A stretch of 64,000 nt of DNA, taken from positions 62,001-126,000 of the forward strand of contig CAJJAT010000011.1 of assembly GCA_905182175.1 (NCBI GenBank). The letters run 5' to 3'. The number at the start of each line of letters is the position of its first letter. Positions within the stretch are counted from its first letter, which is position 1. The stretch comes from Flavobacteriales bacterium UBA1494 (lineage in GTDB: Bacteria > Bacteroidota > Bacteroidia > Flavobacteriales_E > Vicingaceae). The notes beneath the pieces were generated by a model. It was not told where the DNA came from. It did no database searches and saw nothing but the letters and a program-made list of their open reading frames with translations. Made by a program: the position numbers and the translations under genes. Below are positions 47,160 through 56,337 of this stretch, one piece after another.

Positions 47160-47867
47160 ATGATTAGAAAATTAAGCATTTCCTTGTTTTTTTTAATGAC
47201 AACCTATTTTCAGGTCGTATCTCAAAAAACTGCCGATATTGGTGTTTTCCTTGGTAGATCTTATTACCTAGGAGAACTAAACCCTACAACACACTGGGGA
47301 GATGGAGTTGGAAGCTTTACAATTGGAGGGATCTTTAGATATAATCTGAACGACAGGTATTCTTTAAAAGGCTCTATCGTTAGAACCACACTAAGTGCTA
47401 ACGATAAATTCGAGACATTTAAATTTAACAGACAACGTTCAGCTTCATTCGAAAACACCCTTACAGAGTTTTCAGGAGTACTCGAATTCAATTTTTTACC
47501 CTATAAAAAAGGTGACAAACAGAAATTTTTCACTCCTTATTTATTTGTTGGATTAAGCTACTATCTTAATGATGTTACTGCAACAGTAGACGGTTTCAAT
47601 CCCTCTCCTGTTAACCAAGAAGGGGGAGGCAGGCTCGCTATGCCTTTTGGCCCGGGTGTAAAGCTTAGTTTAGGCAAAAAATGGGATTTCTCTCTGGAAT
47701 GGGGGTTTCGTAAAACAGGTTATGATTTAATTGACGGGTTAGAAAATAGAATTGAAGACAGTTTTGAAACTGGCAAAGACTATGATAATGACTGGTTTGC
47801 GGTATCAGGATTTATGCTAAGCTACAAATTGACAAATGAAGGTCCTTGTTCTGTTTACAATTTTTAA
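47160..47867 (+). CDS. PorG-like DUF6089 outer-membrane protein
   Basis: Predicted outer-membrane barrel of 235 aa with a signal peptide of about 21 residues. GVFLGRSYYLGELNP, FRYNLNDRYSLKGS, EFSGVLEFNFLPY and FTPYLFVGLSYY are the family landmarks, and the place directly before uppS-bamA-ompH-ompH is that of porG (PG0189) in Porphyromonas gingivalis. PorG joins the PorK/N ring to the outer membrane in type IX secretion and gliding. This suits the two T9SS cargo-like genes in the window. Assigned by motif pattern and position. Confidence 0.82.
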   Translation: MIRKLSISLFFLMTTYFQVVSQKTADIGVFLGRSYYLGELNPTTHWGDGVGSFTIGGIFRYNLNDRYSLKGSIVRTTLSANDKFETFKFNRQRSASFENTLTEFSGVLEFNFLPYKKGDKQKFFTPYLFVGLSYYLNDVTATVDGFNPSPVNQEGGGRLAMPFGPGVKLSLGKKWDFSLEWGFRKTGYDLIDGLENRIEDSFETGKDYDNDWFAVSGFMLSYKLTNEGPCSVYNF

Positions 47868-47914
47868 ACTCCCTTTAAATTTCGCATATTTGCGCCCCTG
47901 AAAACCTATAGTAA

Positions 47915-48652
47915 ATGGCTATTCCAACTCATTTTAATTCAGAAAACATTCCACGTCATATTGCTATAATTATGGATGGCAATGGTCGGTGGGCAAAGCT
48001 TAATGGCAAAGCTCGGATCTTTGGCCATAGAAGCGGCGTAAAATCTGTTCGTAGCGTAACGGAAGGCGCTGCGGAAGCAGGTGTTGAATTCCTGACGTTG
48101 TATGCTTTCTCCACGGAAAATTGGAATAGACCAAAAGCGGAAGTAATGGCACTCATGCAATTGCTAGTAACTACAATCGCAGGTGAAACAAAAACATTGA
48201 ATAAAAATAATATACAATTAAACGCTATTGGGAATCTAGCTAGCTTGCCGAAAAATTGCCAAGCAGAGTTGAAGAAAGCGGTTGAAAAGACATCTAAAAA
48301 CACAGGCATGACTCTTGTTTTAGCCCTTAGCTATAGCTCTCGATGGGAAATATTAAATGCTGTCAAATCGCTGTTAATTGATGTTAAATCAGGAAAATTG
48401 GACGAAACAGCTGTAAATGAACCACTTTTCAATAGCTATCTTTGTACCTCTTCAATTCCAGATCCAGAATTAATAATTAGAACTAGTGGAGAACACAGAA
48501 TAAGCAATTTTTTATTATGGCAAGCCGCATACTCTGAATTTTACTTTACAGACATGCTGTGGCCTGACTTTAGAAAAGAACACCTTTGGGACGCCATTTG
48601 TGATTTTCAAAATAGAGAACGACGATTCGGCAAAACCAGTGAACAACTATAA
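47915..48652 (+). CDS. uppS: Isoprenyl (undecaprenyl) diphosphate synthase
   Basis: Cis-prenyltransferase making the C55 lipid carrier for peptidoglycan and O-antigen; 245 aa. It has MDGNGRWAK (from residue 20) with the catalytic Asp21, HRSGVKSVRSV, YAFSTENW, and the C-terminal LIIRTSGEHRISNFLLWQAAYSEF. Its stop overlaps the bamA ATG by one base (TAATG), so translation is coupled. Confidence 0.96.
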   Translation: MAIPTHFNSENIPRHIAIIMDGNGRWAKLNGKARIFGHRSGVKSVRSVTEGAAEAGVEFLTLYAFSTENWNRPKAEVMALMQLLVTTIAGETKTLNKNNIQLNAIGNLASLPKNCQAELKKAVEKTSKNTGMTLVLALSYSSRWEILNAVKSLLIDVKSGKLDETAVNEPLFNSYLCTSSIPDPELIIRTSGEHRISNFLLWQAAYSEFYFTDMLWPDFRKEHLWDAICDFQNRERRFGKTSEQL

Positions 48653-51180
48653 TGAGGTATTTGAAATTTATTCTTCCACTTGTTGGTTTCTTGTTTCTGA
48701 ACAATGTTTCCTCACAAGTGACATCCGGACAATCATTAGAGACATTAGATTATAACTCTCCAAGAACTTACAAGATTGCTGAAATTACTGTCACCGGAAC
48801 ACAGAATCTAGATCATAGCGCGCTTATTGCCATCGCAGGTTTGGAAATTGGTCAGGAAATTGAGGTCCCAGGTGAAATTATATCATCCACTATTACTAAC
48901 CTTTGGAAACAACAGCTTTTTACAGACGTTAAAATTTCTGCCACCAAGGTTCAAGGAGAATTAATCTTCTTAGCCCTGCATGTTGAAGAACGTCCTCGCT
49001 TATCAAAATATAAGTTCAAAGGTGTTAAAAAAGGAAAACAAGAAAGTCTTCGAGACGAAATTAATTTGACTAGGGGGAAAGTTATAACCGCTAACCTTAT
49101 TAATACAACGAAACAAAAAATAAAGGAATATTACGTTGATAAAGGTTATTTCAACGCAGAAATAGAAATTGACGAAGAAACCGATACAACTCTTCGTAAC
49201 ACTAAAATTTTGACAATTAAGATTAACCCAAAACAGAGGGTGAAAATTGAAGATATTTTAATTGAAGGAAACGAAATTTTTACAGACAAAAAGATCCAAC
49301 GATTTCTAAAAAATACTAAAAAAGCTAGAATTACCGGGCTCTTTAAGCCTTCAAAGTACATTAAAAGTAATTTTGAAAAAGATAAAAAAGGCATTATTGC
49401 TAAATATAACGCCCTCGGTTATCGAGATGCGACCGTTTCGTTTGATACACTCTATAAAATCTCGGAAAAGAGAATAATGATGGAGATGAGATTCTCTGAA
49501 GGAAAGCAATATTATTTTGGTGATTTGAAATGGATTGGAAATACAAAATATTCAAACTCTGACCTAGACCGGATTTTAGGAATCAAACGGGGAGATTTAT
49601 TTAATCAAGAATTATTTGACCAGCGCATTTATCAAGATCAAAATGGACGAGACATTAGTTCTTTATATCTTGACGACGGATATTTGTTTTTTCAACCAAA
49701 CGTAGTTGAAACACAGGTTAGAGGAGATACTATAGATTTTGAAATTCGTTTAAGAGAAGGCCAACAAGCGCGAATTAACGAAGTACGGATTATTGGCAAC
49801 ACTAAAACAAACGATCATGTGATTCGGAGAGAGTTAAGAACTAATCCGGGTGATTTATTTAGTCGAGCAGACATCATTCGATCACAAAGAGAGCTCATGC
49901 AATTGGGTTATTTTAACCAAGAAAAAATGGGGATTAATCCAATTCCTGATCAAGAAAGTGGAACAGTAGACATCGAATATACTGTAGAAGAACAGCCTTC
50001 TGACCAAATTGAGCTATCTGGTGGCTGGGGTGGCGGTAGAATTGTTGGTAGCTTAGGCGTTACGTTCAATAACTTTAGCGCTAAAAACATGTTTAAAAAA
50101 GACTCGTGGAAACCTTTACCTGCAGGAGATGGACAACGTTTAAGTGTTCGTGCACAAACTAATGGTGAGTTTTTTCAATCTTACAATATATCTTTTACAG
50201 AACCGTGGTTAGGAGGCAAGAAGCCAAATAGTTTGAATGTAACAGGTTATTATTCTAGACAAACGAATGGAGCACCTCAAACAATAAGCTCTAATGGCCA
50301 AGACATTACAAACCCAAATAGACAAGCACTTGGTATTTGGGGAGCATCTATTGGATTAGGTCAAAGGCTACAATGGCCTGATGATTTCTTTACACTTTAT
50401 AATGAAATTAGCTACCAGTATTACGATTTAGAGAATTGGGGAAACTTTATTTTTAGAACGGGGTTTGCTCATAATTTAAGTTTCAAAACTAATTTATCAA
50501 GAAATTCTATTGATGCACCAATTTATACCACAAGAGGGTCTCAAACAACCCTATCCATTCAGGTAACACCGCCTTATTCCTTATTTGATGGCAAAAGTGA
50601 CTACGACGAATTGGACAATCAAAACAGATATAAATTCATTGAGTTTCACAAATGGAAGTTTAACTCGTCTTGGTTTACTCCATTGGCAGGTAATGAGAGG
50701 AAACTGGTTTTAAACACCAAGGTTGGTTTTGGCTACTTAGGAGAATATAATGACAGATTAGGCCAGTCCCCTTTTGAGCGTTTCTATTTAGGCGGAGACG
50801 GACTAAGTGGTTTTAATCTTGATGGGAGTGAAATTATAGCACAACGAGGTTATGATGACCGAACATTATCTCCTGAAATAGGAGCAACGGTGGTTTCTAA
50901 ATATACCATGGAAGTTAGATACCCATTTACGTTGAATCCAAGCGCAACAATTTTTGGTTTAGTGTTTGCCGAAGCCGGTAACTCTTGGCTAATGTTAGAA
51001 GAGTTTAATCCATTTGAAGTAAGAAGAGCAGCAGGTGTTGGCGTTCGTATATTTATGCCTTTCTTTGGTTTACTTGGGCTAGATTGGGCCTACCGTTTCG
51101 ACGATGTTCCGGGTAGAGTTGATCCAAGCAGTAAAACAGAGTTTCACTTTTCTATTGGCGGAAATATTGGCGGATGGTAA
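48652..51180 (+). CDS. bamA: Outer-membrane protein assembly factor BamA
   Basis: Central Omp85 insertase of 842 aa. A signal peptide covers about 1-21; five POTRA domains span about 40-450 (for instance ITVTGTQNLDHSALIAIAG, IEDILIEGNEIFTDKKIQRFL, INEVRIIGNTKTNDHVIRREL, each a known POTRA pattern). The 16-strand barrel follows, with the loop-6 motif QRGYDDRTLSP and a C-terminal strand ending GGNIGGW. It is translated in coupling with uppS and followed by two Skp chaperones. Confidence 0.95.
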   Translation: MRYLKFILPLVGFLFLNNVSSQVTSGQSLETLDYNSPRTYKIAEITVTGTQNLDHSALIAIAGLEIGQEIEVPGEIISSTITNLWKQQLFTDVKISATKVQGELIFLALHVEERPRLSKYKFKGVKKGKQESLRDEINLTRGKVITANLINTTKQKIKEYYVDKGYFNAEIEIDEETDTTLRNTKILTIKINPKQRVKIEDILIEGNEIFTDKKIQRFLKNTKKARITGLFKPSKYIKSNFEKDKKGIIAKYNALGYRDATVSFDTLYKISEKRIMMEMRFSEGKQYYFGDLKWIGNTKYSNSDLDRILGIKRGDLFNQELFDQRIYQDQNGRDISSLYLDDGYLFFQPNVVETQVRGDTIDFEIRLREGQQARINEVRIIGNTKTNDHVIRRELRTNPGDLFSRADIIRSQRELMQLGYFNQEKMGINPIPDQESGTVDIEYTVEEQPSDQIELSGGWGGGRIVGSLGVTFNNFSAKNMFKKDSWKPLPAGDGQRLSVRAQTNGEFFQSYNISFTEPWLGGKKPNSLNVTGYYSRQTNGAPQTISSNGQDITNPNRQALGIWGASIGLGQRLQWPDDFFTLYNEISYQYYDLENWGNFIFRTGFAHNLSFKTNLSRNSIDAPIYTTRGSQTTLSIQVTPPYSLFDGKSDYDELDNQNRYKFIEFHKWKFNSSWFTPLAGNERKLVLNTKVGFGYLGEYNDRLGQSPFERFYLGGDGLSGFNLDGSEIIAQRGYDDRTLSPEIGATVVSKYTMEVRYPFTLNPSATIFGLVFAEAGNSWLMLEEFNPFEVRRAAGVGVRIFMPFFGLLGLDWAYRFDDVPGRVDPSSKTEFHFSIGGNIGGW

Positions 51181-51200
51181 CTTTAAAATACTGAATTACA

Positions 51201-51728
51201 ATGAAAAAAATATTTTTTTTAAGTTTGGTACTCTTTTTGTCTATTGTTGGTCAAGCGCAAAAGTTTGCCTACATAGATACTGAGTATATTTTGGAAAAGA
51301 TTCCTGAATATACAGAAGCTCAGAAACAGCTTGATGCCCTTTCTGATCAATGGCAAAAACAAGCAGAAAAAAGATATCAGGCAATTGAAAAAATGTACAC
51401 AGATTTGCAATCGGAAGAAATATTATTGACCGAAAGCATGAAAAATAAAAGGCAAGAGGAGATTATTATAAAAGAACAAGAGGCGAGAGAATTTCAAAAA
51501 AAGAAATTTGGAGTTGACGGCGAGTTATTTAAAAAACGAAAAGAATTAATAAAACCAATACAAGAAAAAATTTACAAAGCAGTTCAAGAAACAGCCAATG
51601 TTGGAAAGTACTCTGTTATATTTGACAAAGCAAGTGCAGCAACTATGGTTTACTCTAACCCTAAATATGACAAGAGTGATGATGTGCTTCGCAGAATGGG
51701 AATTAAGCCAAGTGGAGATTCAAGATAA
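51201..51728 (+). CDS. OmpH/Skp-family periplasmic chaperone (first copy)
   Basis: Periplasmic chaperone of 175 aa for unfolded outer-membrane proteins. A signal peptide covers 1-19 (ending GQAQ). KFAYIDTEYILEKIPEY opens the beta core, and a long charged coiled coil (about 40-125) forms the tentacle. The C-terminus closes the barrel (YSVIFDKASAATMVYS). It lies between bamA and a second copy, the usual arrangement in Bacteroidota. Confidence 0.92.
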   Translation: MKKIFFLSLVLFLSIVGQAQKFAYIDTEYILEKIPEYTEAQKQLDALSDQWQKQAEKRYQAIEKMYTDLQSEEILLTESMKNKRQEEIIIKEQEAREFQKKKFGVDGELFKKRKELIKPIQEKIYKAVQETANVGKYSVIFDKASAATMVYSNPKYDKSDDVLRRMGIKPSGDSR

Positions 51729-51764
51729 ACTAAAAATTAAAACAACAAACAAAAACGAACAACT

Positions 51765-52271
51765 ATGAAAAAGATCAAGAACATAATTTTGGTAGCGGCG
51801 ACTATTCTGAGTACTGCTGCTTTCGGTCAAAAACTTGGCCACATTAACTCTAACGAACTTTTATTGGCTATGCCAGAAAGAGCTGCAGTTGAGGAAAATA
51901 TTAAGAGAACTGCACAAGACTTAGAAACTAAATTAGCCGCTTTAACTAAGGAGTACCAATCACAAGTACAAACTTATCAAGCTCAAGAGACTACGATGAC
52001 CGATGCTATTAAGCAGGATAAAATAAAAGAAATTACAAATCTTGAAGAAAGAATTAGTGAATTTCAGCAGTCTGCTCAAAAAGATCTACAGTCTCAAGAA
52101 GAAAAATTACTAAGACCAATTATCGATAAAGCTAAAAAAGCTATTGAAGATGTTGCGAAAGAAAACAATTTCACTTACATCTTTGATTCAGGAGTTGGAG
52201 TGCTATTGTACCAAAATGATTCTGACGATATTATGCCAATGGTAAAAAAGAAATTAGGATTACTTAATTAA
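51765..52271 (+). CDS. OmpH/Skp-family periplasmic chaperone (second copy)
   Basis: Second Skp-like chaperone, 168 aa, with signal peptide 1-21 (ending AFGQ), KLGHINSNELLLAMPE, a Gln-rich coiled coil (about 40-125) and the closing FTYIFDSGVGVLLY. It is clearly paralogous to the previous gene but diverged in the coil. A strong hairpin follows 24 nt after the stop. Confidence 0.93.
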   Translation: MKKIKNIILVAATILSTAAFGQKLGHINSNELLLAMPERAAVEENIKRTAQDLETKLAALTKEYQSQVQTYQAQETTMTDAIKQDKIKEITNLEERISEFQQSAQKDLQSQEEKLLRPIIDKAKKAIEDVAKENNFTYIFDSGVGVLLYQNDSDDIMPMVKKKLGLLN

Positions 52272-52295
52272 TTAGCAGTAAAATCTATATTTTAG

Positions 52296-52321
52296 AAGCC
52301 ACGCAAATGCGTGGCTTTTTT
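52296..52321 (+). terminator. Intrinsic terminator of the bamA-ompH run, touching the murI start
   Basis: AAGCCACGCA (52296-52305) pairs with TGCGTGGCTT (52308-52317), followed by a T tract that runs straight into the murI ATG at 52322. Stem and tract are of terminator quality; alternatively the hairpin controls access to the murI start. Confidence 0.8.
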
Positions 52322-53125
52322 ATGCAAAAATCTAATCAAAATATCAATTCTTGTTCCCCTATCGGAGTTTTTGACTCAGGTGTGGGAGGAACTTCCATTT
52401 GGAAAGAAATCGTTGCCCTATTGCCTAACGAGTCCACTATTTACCTAGCAGACAGCAAGAATGCGCCATATGGCATTCGATCTAAACAAGAAATAATTAA
52501 TCTTTGCGAAAAAAATACTGAATTACTCTTAAAAAAAGGCTGTAAGTTGGTTGTCGTCGCCTGTAATACTGCCACTACTAACGCAATTGATCACCTTAGG
52601 AATAAATATTCAGTACCCTTCATCGGAATTGAACCAGCAATAAAACCAGCATCTATAAGAAGTACTAGCAAAGTTGTTGGAATTTTAGCAACAAAAGGAA
52701 CTTTAGGCAGTGCTCTCTTCCAAGAAACAGCAAGTCTGTACAAAGACGGAGTTCAACTTCTAGAGCAAGACGGAACTGGCATTGTAGAACTAATTGAAAA
52801 TGGGAAGTTAGACTCTTCAGAAATGATGAACCTACTGAAAGGCTACGTCTCTCCAATGATAGAAAAAGGAATAGATTACTTAGTGTTAGGTTGCTCTCAC
52901 TATCCCTATTTAATTCCAAACCTCAAGAAGTTTGTTCCTGAAAGGGTAACGATTATTGACTCAGGTTTTTCGGTTGCCAAACAAACAAGACTAATTTTGG
53001 AACAAAATAGGTTACTAAATACTGATAAAGTACCTCGCAGATACATTTTTTACACCAATCAATCCGCTACCGTTTTAAATATTTTAATCGAAAATAAGTA
53101 TAAAATTGAAGAAGTAGACTTCTAA
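52322..53125 (+). CDS. murI: Glutamate racemase
   Basis: Supplies D-glutamate for peptidoglycan; 267 aa. FDSGVGGTSIWKEI, the first catalytic Cys in VVACNTATT and the second in VLGCSHYPYL are all present. A longer frame would begin at 52307, but that ATG lies in the terminator stem, so I place the start at the ATG at 52322 right after the T tract. The gene converges with prfB, 9 nt apart. Confidence 0.93.
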   Translation: MQKSNQNINSCSPIGVFDSGVGGTSIWKEIVALLPNESTIYLADSKNAPYGIRSKQEIINLCEKNTELLLKKGCKLVVVACNTATTNAIDHLRNKYSVPFIGIEPAIKPASIRSTSKVVGILATKGTLGSALFQETASLYKDGVQLLEQDGTGIVELIENGKLDSSEMMNLLKGYVSPMIEKGIDYLVLGCSHYPYLIPNLKKFVPERVTIIDSGFSVAKQTRLILEQNRLLNTDKVPRRYIFYTNQSATVLNILIENKYKIEEVDF

Positions 53126-53134
53126 TAATTTACT

Positions 53135-54226
53135 TTAATAGCTCGTACCAAATTCCATTAAGTAGGTTTTGATAAATTCATCCAACCCCCCATTCATTAC
53201 GCCGTCAACATTCGACGTTTCGTGTCCAGTTCGCACATCCTTCACCATTTTATAAGGGTGCATCACATAATTCCTAATTTGTGACCCCCATTCTATTTTC
53301 TTCTTGTCGGCTTCTATTTCAGCACGCTTTTCTAGTTTTTTCCGCATCTCTAATTCAAAGAGCTGTGATTTAAGCAATTGCATTGCTTTCTCCTTATTCC
53401 CCAATTGCGATCGAGTTTCAGTGTTATCAATGATAATACCAGTTGGCTTATGCGTTAGCCTAACACCAGTTTCAACCTTATTTACATTTTGCCCTCCTGC
53501 TCCGCCGGAACGAAAAGTATCCCAAGTAATCTCCGACGGGTGTATTTCAATTTCAATACTGTCGTCTACTAGTGGATATACGTATACTGAAGCAAACGAA
53601 GTGTGGCGTTTTGCATTAGAATCGAACGGGGATATGCGAACCAATCTATGCACTCCATTTTCTCCTTTTAAGTACCCGAAAGCAAACTCTCCTTCAATCT
53701 CAATCGTTACTGTTTTTATTCCGGCAACGTCACCATTTTGTAAGTCCAATTCTTTAACCTTCATGTTGTTCTTCTCAGCCCACATGAGGTACATCCTCAT
53801 CAACATGGCAGCCCAATCGCAACTTTCTGTCCCCCCTGCGCCGGATGTAATCTGCAGAACTGCGCTCAAAGAGTCTTCTTCGGCACTCAACATATTTTTG
53901 AATTCCAAATCATCTATCGCTACTAAAGCTTTACCAAAAGCAGCTTCAACCTCCTCGGCAGTGGCTGCCTCCTCTTTGTAAAACTCATAGAGTACTTCTG
54001 TGTCGTCAACTGCTGTTTGAACTGCTTTGTACCCCCCAGTCCACACTTTTTTGTTTCTAATTTGTTTCAGCAACTTCTCAGCAGCCTTAGAGTCATTCCA
54101 AAAATCGGGTAATTGAGTTCTTTGTTCTTCTTCATCAACCTCAATTTGTAAATCTTCAATATTCAAGTACCCCTTTAAGGCCTCAGTTCTTTTTTGAATG
54201 GATTTTAATTGATCTTGTGTTATCAT
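53135..54226 (-). CDS. prfB: Peptide chain release factor 2
   Basis: Recognises UGA and UAA stop codons; 363 aa in a single frame. [13 protein letters not shown] carries the SPF tripeptide anticodon of RF2, and [11 protein letters not shown] carries the catalytic GGQ. The N-terminal KGYL (18-21) is the point where many bacteria use a programmed +1 frameshift; here the frame runs on without a UGA. A -7 box TAACTTTG (minus strand, 54247-54254) lies 20 nt before the ATG. Confidence 0.96.
   Translation of the reverse strand: MITQDQLKSIQKRTEALKGYLNIEDLQIEVDEEEQRTQLPDFWNDSKAAEKLLKQIRNKKVWTGGYKAVQTAVDDTEVLYEFYKEEAATAEEVEAAFGKALVAIDDLEFKNMLSAEEDSLSAVLQITSGAGGTESCDWAAMLMRMYLMWAEKNNMKVKELDLQNGDVAGIKTVTIEIEGEFAFGYLKGENGVHRLVRISPFDSNAKRHTSFASVYVYPLVDDSIEIEIHPSEITWDTFRSGGAGGQNVNKVETGVRLTHKPTGIIIDNTETRSQLGNKEKAMQLLKSQLFELEMRKKLEKRAEIEADKKKIEWGSQIRNYVMHPYKMVKDVRTGHETSNVDGVMNGGLDEFIKTYLMEFGTSY
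54162..54175 (-). other. Former prfB programmed-frameshift site
   Basis: The minus strand reads AAG GGG TAC TTG AA here. The Shine-Dalgarno-like AGGGG and the Gly-Tyr-Leu codons of the classical site (AGG GGG TAT CTT TGA C) remain, but the in-frame UGA is gone and the reading frame is continuous. So autoregulation by frameshifting appears lost in this lineage. Confidence 0.7.
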
Positions 54227-54246
54227 AACTTTTTAGGAAAGAAATT

Positions 54247-54254
54247 CAAAGTTA
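54247..54254 (-). promoter_or_regulatory. Candidate -7 box of prfB
   Basis: TAACTTTG on the minus strand, full match to TAnnTTTG, 20 nt from the ATG. The -33 TTG is not evident at 17-23 nt. Confidence 0.4.
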
Positions 54255-54313
54255 ATCTTTCAGCCTCAGTTTTAAAAAAATAATTAACAATTAACCAGTA
54301 ATTTTATGCATCA

Positions 54314-56209
54314 ATGATAGATGACTCTTCCATCCTTACAATTCTAAAAAAATATTGGGGCTTTTCGAGCTTTCGCCCCCAACAAGAAGAGATTATTCAG
54401 TCAGTTTTAGATGGTAAAGACACTTTAGCTTTGCTTCCAACAGGCGGTGGAAAATCGATTTGCTTTCAAATTCCATCTTTAGCAAAGGACGGAATTTGCT
54501 TAGTTGTATCTCCTTTAATTGCCCTGATGCAAGATCAAGTGCAAAATCTAAAATCCAAAGGAATAAAGGCGTTAATGATTCACTCCGCCATGAGCAAGCG
54601 CGAAATTGATATTACATTGGACAATGCAGCCTATGGAAATTATAAGTTCTTATACCTTTCCCCTGAACGTTTAGAGACGGAGTTATTCCAAGCACGACTT
54701 AAAAAAATGACAGTAAATTCTGTCGCTATTGATGAGGCGCATTGCATTTCTCAATGGGGGTATGATTTTAGGCCAGCCTACCTTAATGTTGCTAAACTAA
54801 AAGAAGAATTACCTGACGTACCGTTTATCGCCTTAACAGCCACAGCCACTCCAAAGGTGGTAGAAGATATTCAGGAAAGGTTAACTTTTAAAAAGCAAAA
54901 TGTTTTACAAGAGAGTTTTCTTCGAAGTAACCTCTCCTATGTTGTGATCAAGACAGAAAACACTATGGCCAAGATGCTGCATGTTATTGATAAGACAGGA
55001 GGTCCAGGCATAGTGTATGCAACCACCAGAAGAAGAACTAAGGAAGTAGCTAACATTTTAATTGAGCATGGTTTAAGCGCCGACTTCTATCATGCCGGAC
55101 TAACTGCTGAAGAACGACAACGCAAACAAAACGATTGGATTACAAATCAAACACAAATCATAGTTTCTACAAATGCGTTTGGAATGGGAATTGACAAACC
55201 CGATGTTCGATTCGTAATCCATGTAGATTTACCCAGCTCTTTAGAGGCATACTTTCAAGAAGCAGGAAGAGCAGGAAGAGATGAAAAAAAGGCATATTCA
55301 GTTTTGCTCGTTAGTCCTTCTATGACGGGAGATTTGAAACAAAGAACTGAAGCTGAATTTCCTGAAATAGACTTCATTAAAAAATGCTATTTGAGCTTGT
55401 CTAACTATTTTCAAATACCAATACACGGAGGCTTAGACCAAAGTTATACTTTCGACATTAAAGATTACAGCAAACGATACAAATTAAACATAGCGAGTGC
55501 TTATCGAGCACTTCATTTTTTAGAAAAAGAAGGACTCCTCAGCTTATCAGAAAACTTCGCAACCAAATCCAAAATATACATTCTACTCACAAAACAAGAT
55601 TTTTACAAGTTTCAAGTAGCCAATAAAAAGTACGATTACTTCTTAAAAACATTGTTACGGACGTATGGAGGACTAATGGAAAACTATATTGCAATTAATG
55701 AAACTGAATTAGCTAAAAATTTAGACAGTAACCGCACTAAAGTGATCGATACACTTGTCAGACTAAAAAAGTTAGAGGTTATGGATTATGAACCAAAAGG
55801 TAACCTGCCGAAAATCACATATACCAGGCAAAGAGTCGACAAGATTCATATCAGTAAGCACCATTACCAAGAAAGAAAAACAATAGCTTTCGACCAACTG
55901 AACGCAGTTGTTCACTATGCAGAAAATGAAAATGAATGCAGAAGCAGTACTCTTCTAAATTACTTTGGAGAGGAACTTACAAAAACCTGTGGAGTTTGCG
56001 ATGTATGCTTAGCAAAAAAGCGAGCAAATACAGCTGTTAATGTTGATACGTTAGAATTAAAGCTTCTGGAAAGAATAACAAAAGGACCTCAAAAAGTAGA
56101 CAAACTATTACAGGGTATTAAATATCAAAAAGAAGCAATTCAGATTCTTAGTTTTTTAACCGAGAAAGGGAAAATTACATTTGATGGGCTATCTTATTCA
56201 CTGAATTAG
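54314..56209 (+). CDS. recQ: ATP-dependent DNA helicase RecQ
   Basis: 3'-5' DNA helicase of recombination and repair; 631 aa. Walker A is PTGGGKS (42-48), DEAH starts at residue 140, the aromatic-rich loop is HCISQWGYDFRP, and motif VI is QEAGRAGRD. The zinc domain (CRSSTLLNYFGE...CGVCDVC) and winged helix follow. No HRDC domain is seen: the C-terminal ~50 residues form only a short winged-helix-like tail. This is the shorter RecQ type, of which Bacteroidota often carry more than one. Confidence 0.93.
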   Translation: MIDDSSILTILKKYWGFSSFRPQQEEIIQSVLDGKDTLALLPTGGGKSICFQIPSLAKDGICLVVSPLIALMQDQVQNLKSKGIKALMIHSAMSKREIDITLDNAAYGNYKFLYLSPERLETELFQARLKKMTVNSVAIDEAHCISQWGYDFRPAYLNVAKLKEELPDVPFIALTATATPKVVEDIQERLTFKKQNVLQESFLRSNLSYVVIKTENTMAKMLHVIDKTGGPGIVYATTRRRTKEVANILIEHGLSADFYHAGLTAEERQRKQNDWITNQTQIIVSTNAFGMGIDKPDVRFVIHVDLPSSLEAYFQEAGRAGRDEKKAYSVLLVSPSMTGDLKQRTEAEFPEIDFIKKCYLSLSNYFQIPIHGGLDQSYTFDIKDYSKRYKLNIASAYRALHFLEKEGLLSLSENFATKSKIYILLTKQDFYKFQVANKKYDYFLKTLLRTYGGLMENYIAINETELAKNLDSNRTKVIDTLVRLKKLEVMDYEPKGNLPKITYTRQRVDKIHISKHHYQERKTIAFDQLNAVVHYAENENECRSSTLLNYFGEELTKTCGVCDVCLAKKRANTAVNVDTLELKLLERITKGPQKVDKLLQGIKYQKEAIQILSFLTEKGKITFDGLSYSLN

Positions 56210-56276
56210 CTTTGCGGTGTCAATTCAATCCCATATTCCCTTAACAAATGATTTCATAAAATGAATCAAACAAAAA

Positions 56277-56303
56277 AAGCGCAAACCCTCCAGGTTTGCG
56301 CTT
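56277..56303. terminator. Terminator between recQ and the PEBP gene
   Basis: AAGCGCAAACC (56277-56287) pairs perfectly with GGTTTGCGCTT (56293-56303) over CTCCA. On the minus strand it is followed by seven T, so it mainly ends the PEBP transcript 35 nt after its stop. It could also slow plus-strand transcription from recQ. Confidence 0.85.
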
Positions 56304-56337
56304 GATAAATTTCATCCTTATTTATAAGCAGTTTTTA

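Noticed and set aside
52307-52321. ATG at 52307 as the murI start
   Set aside because: It lies within the stem of a terminator-quality hairpin and adds only MRGFF; the ATG at 52322 fits the family start better.
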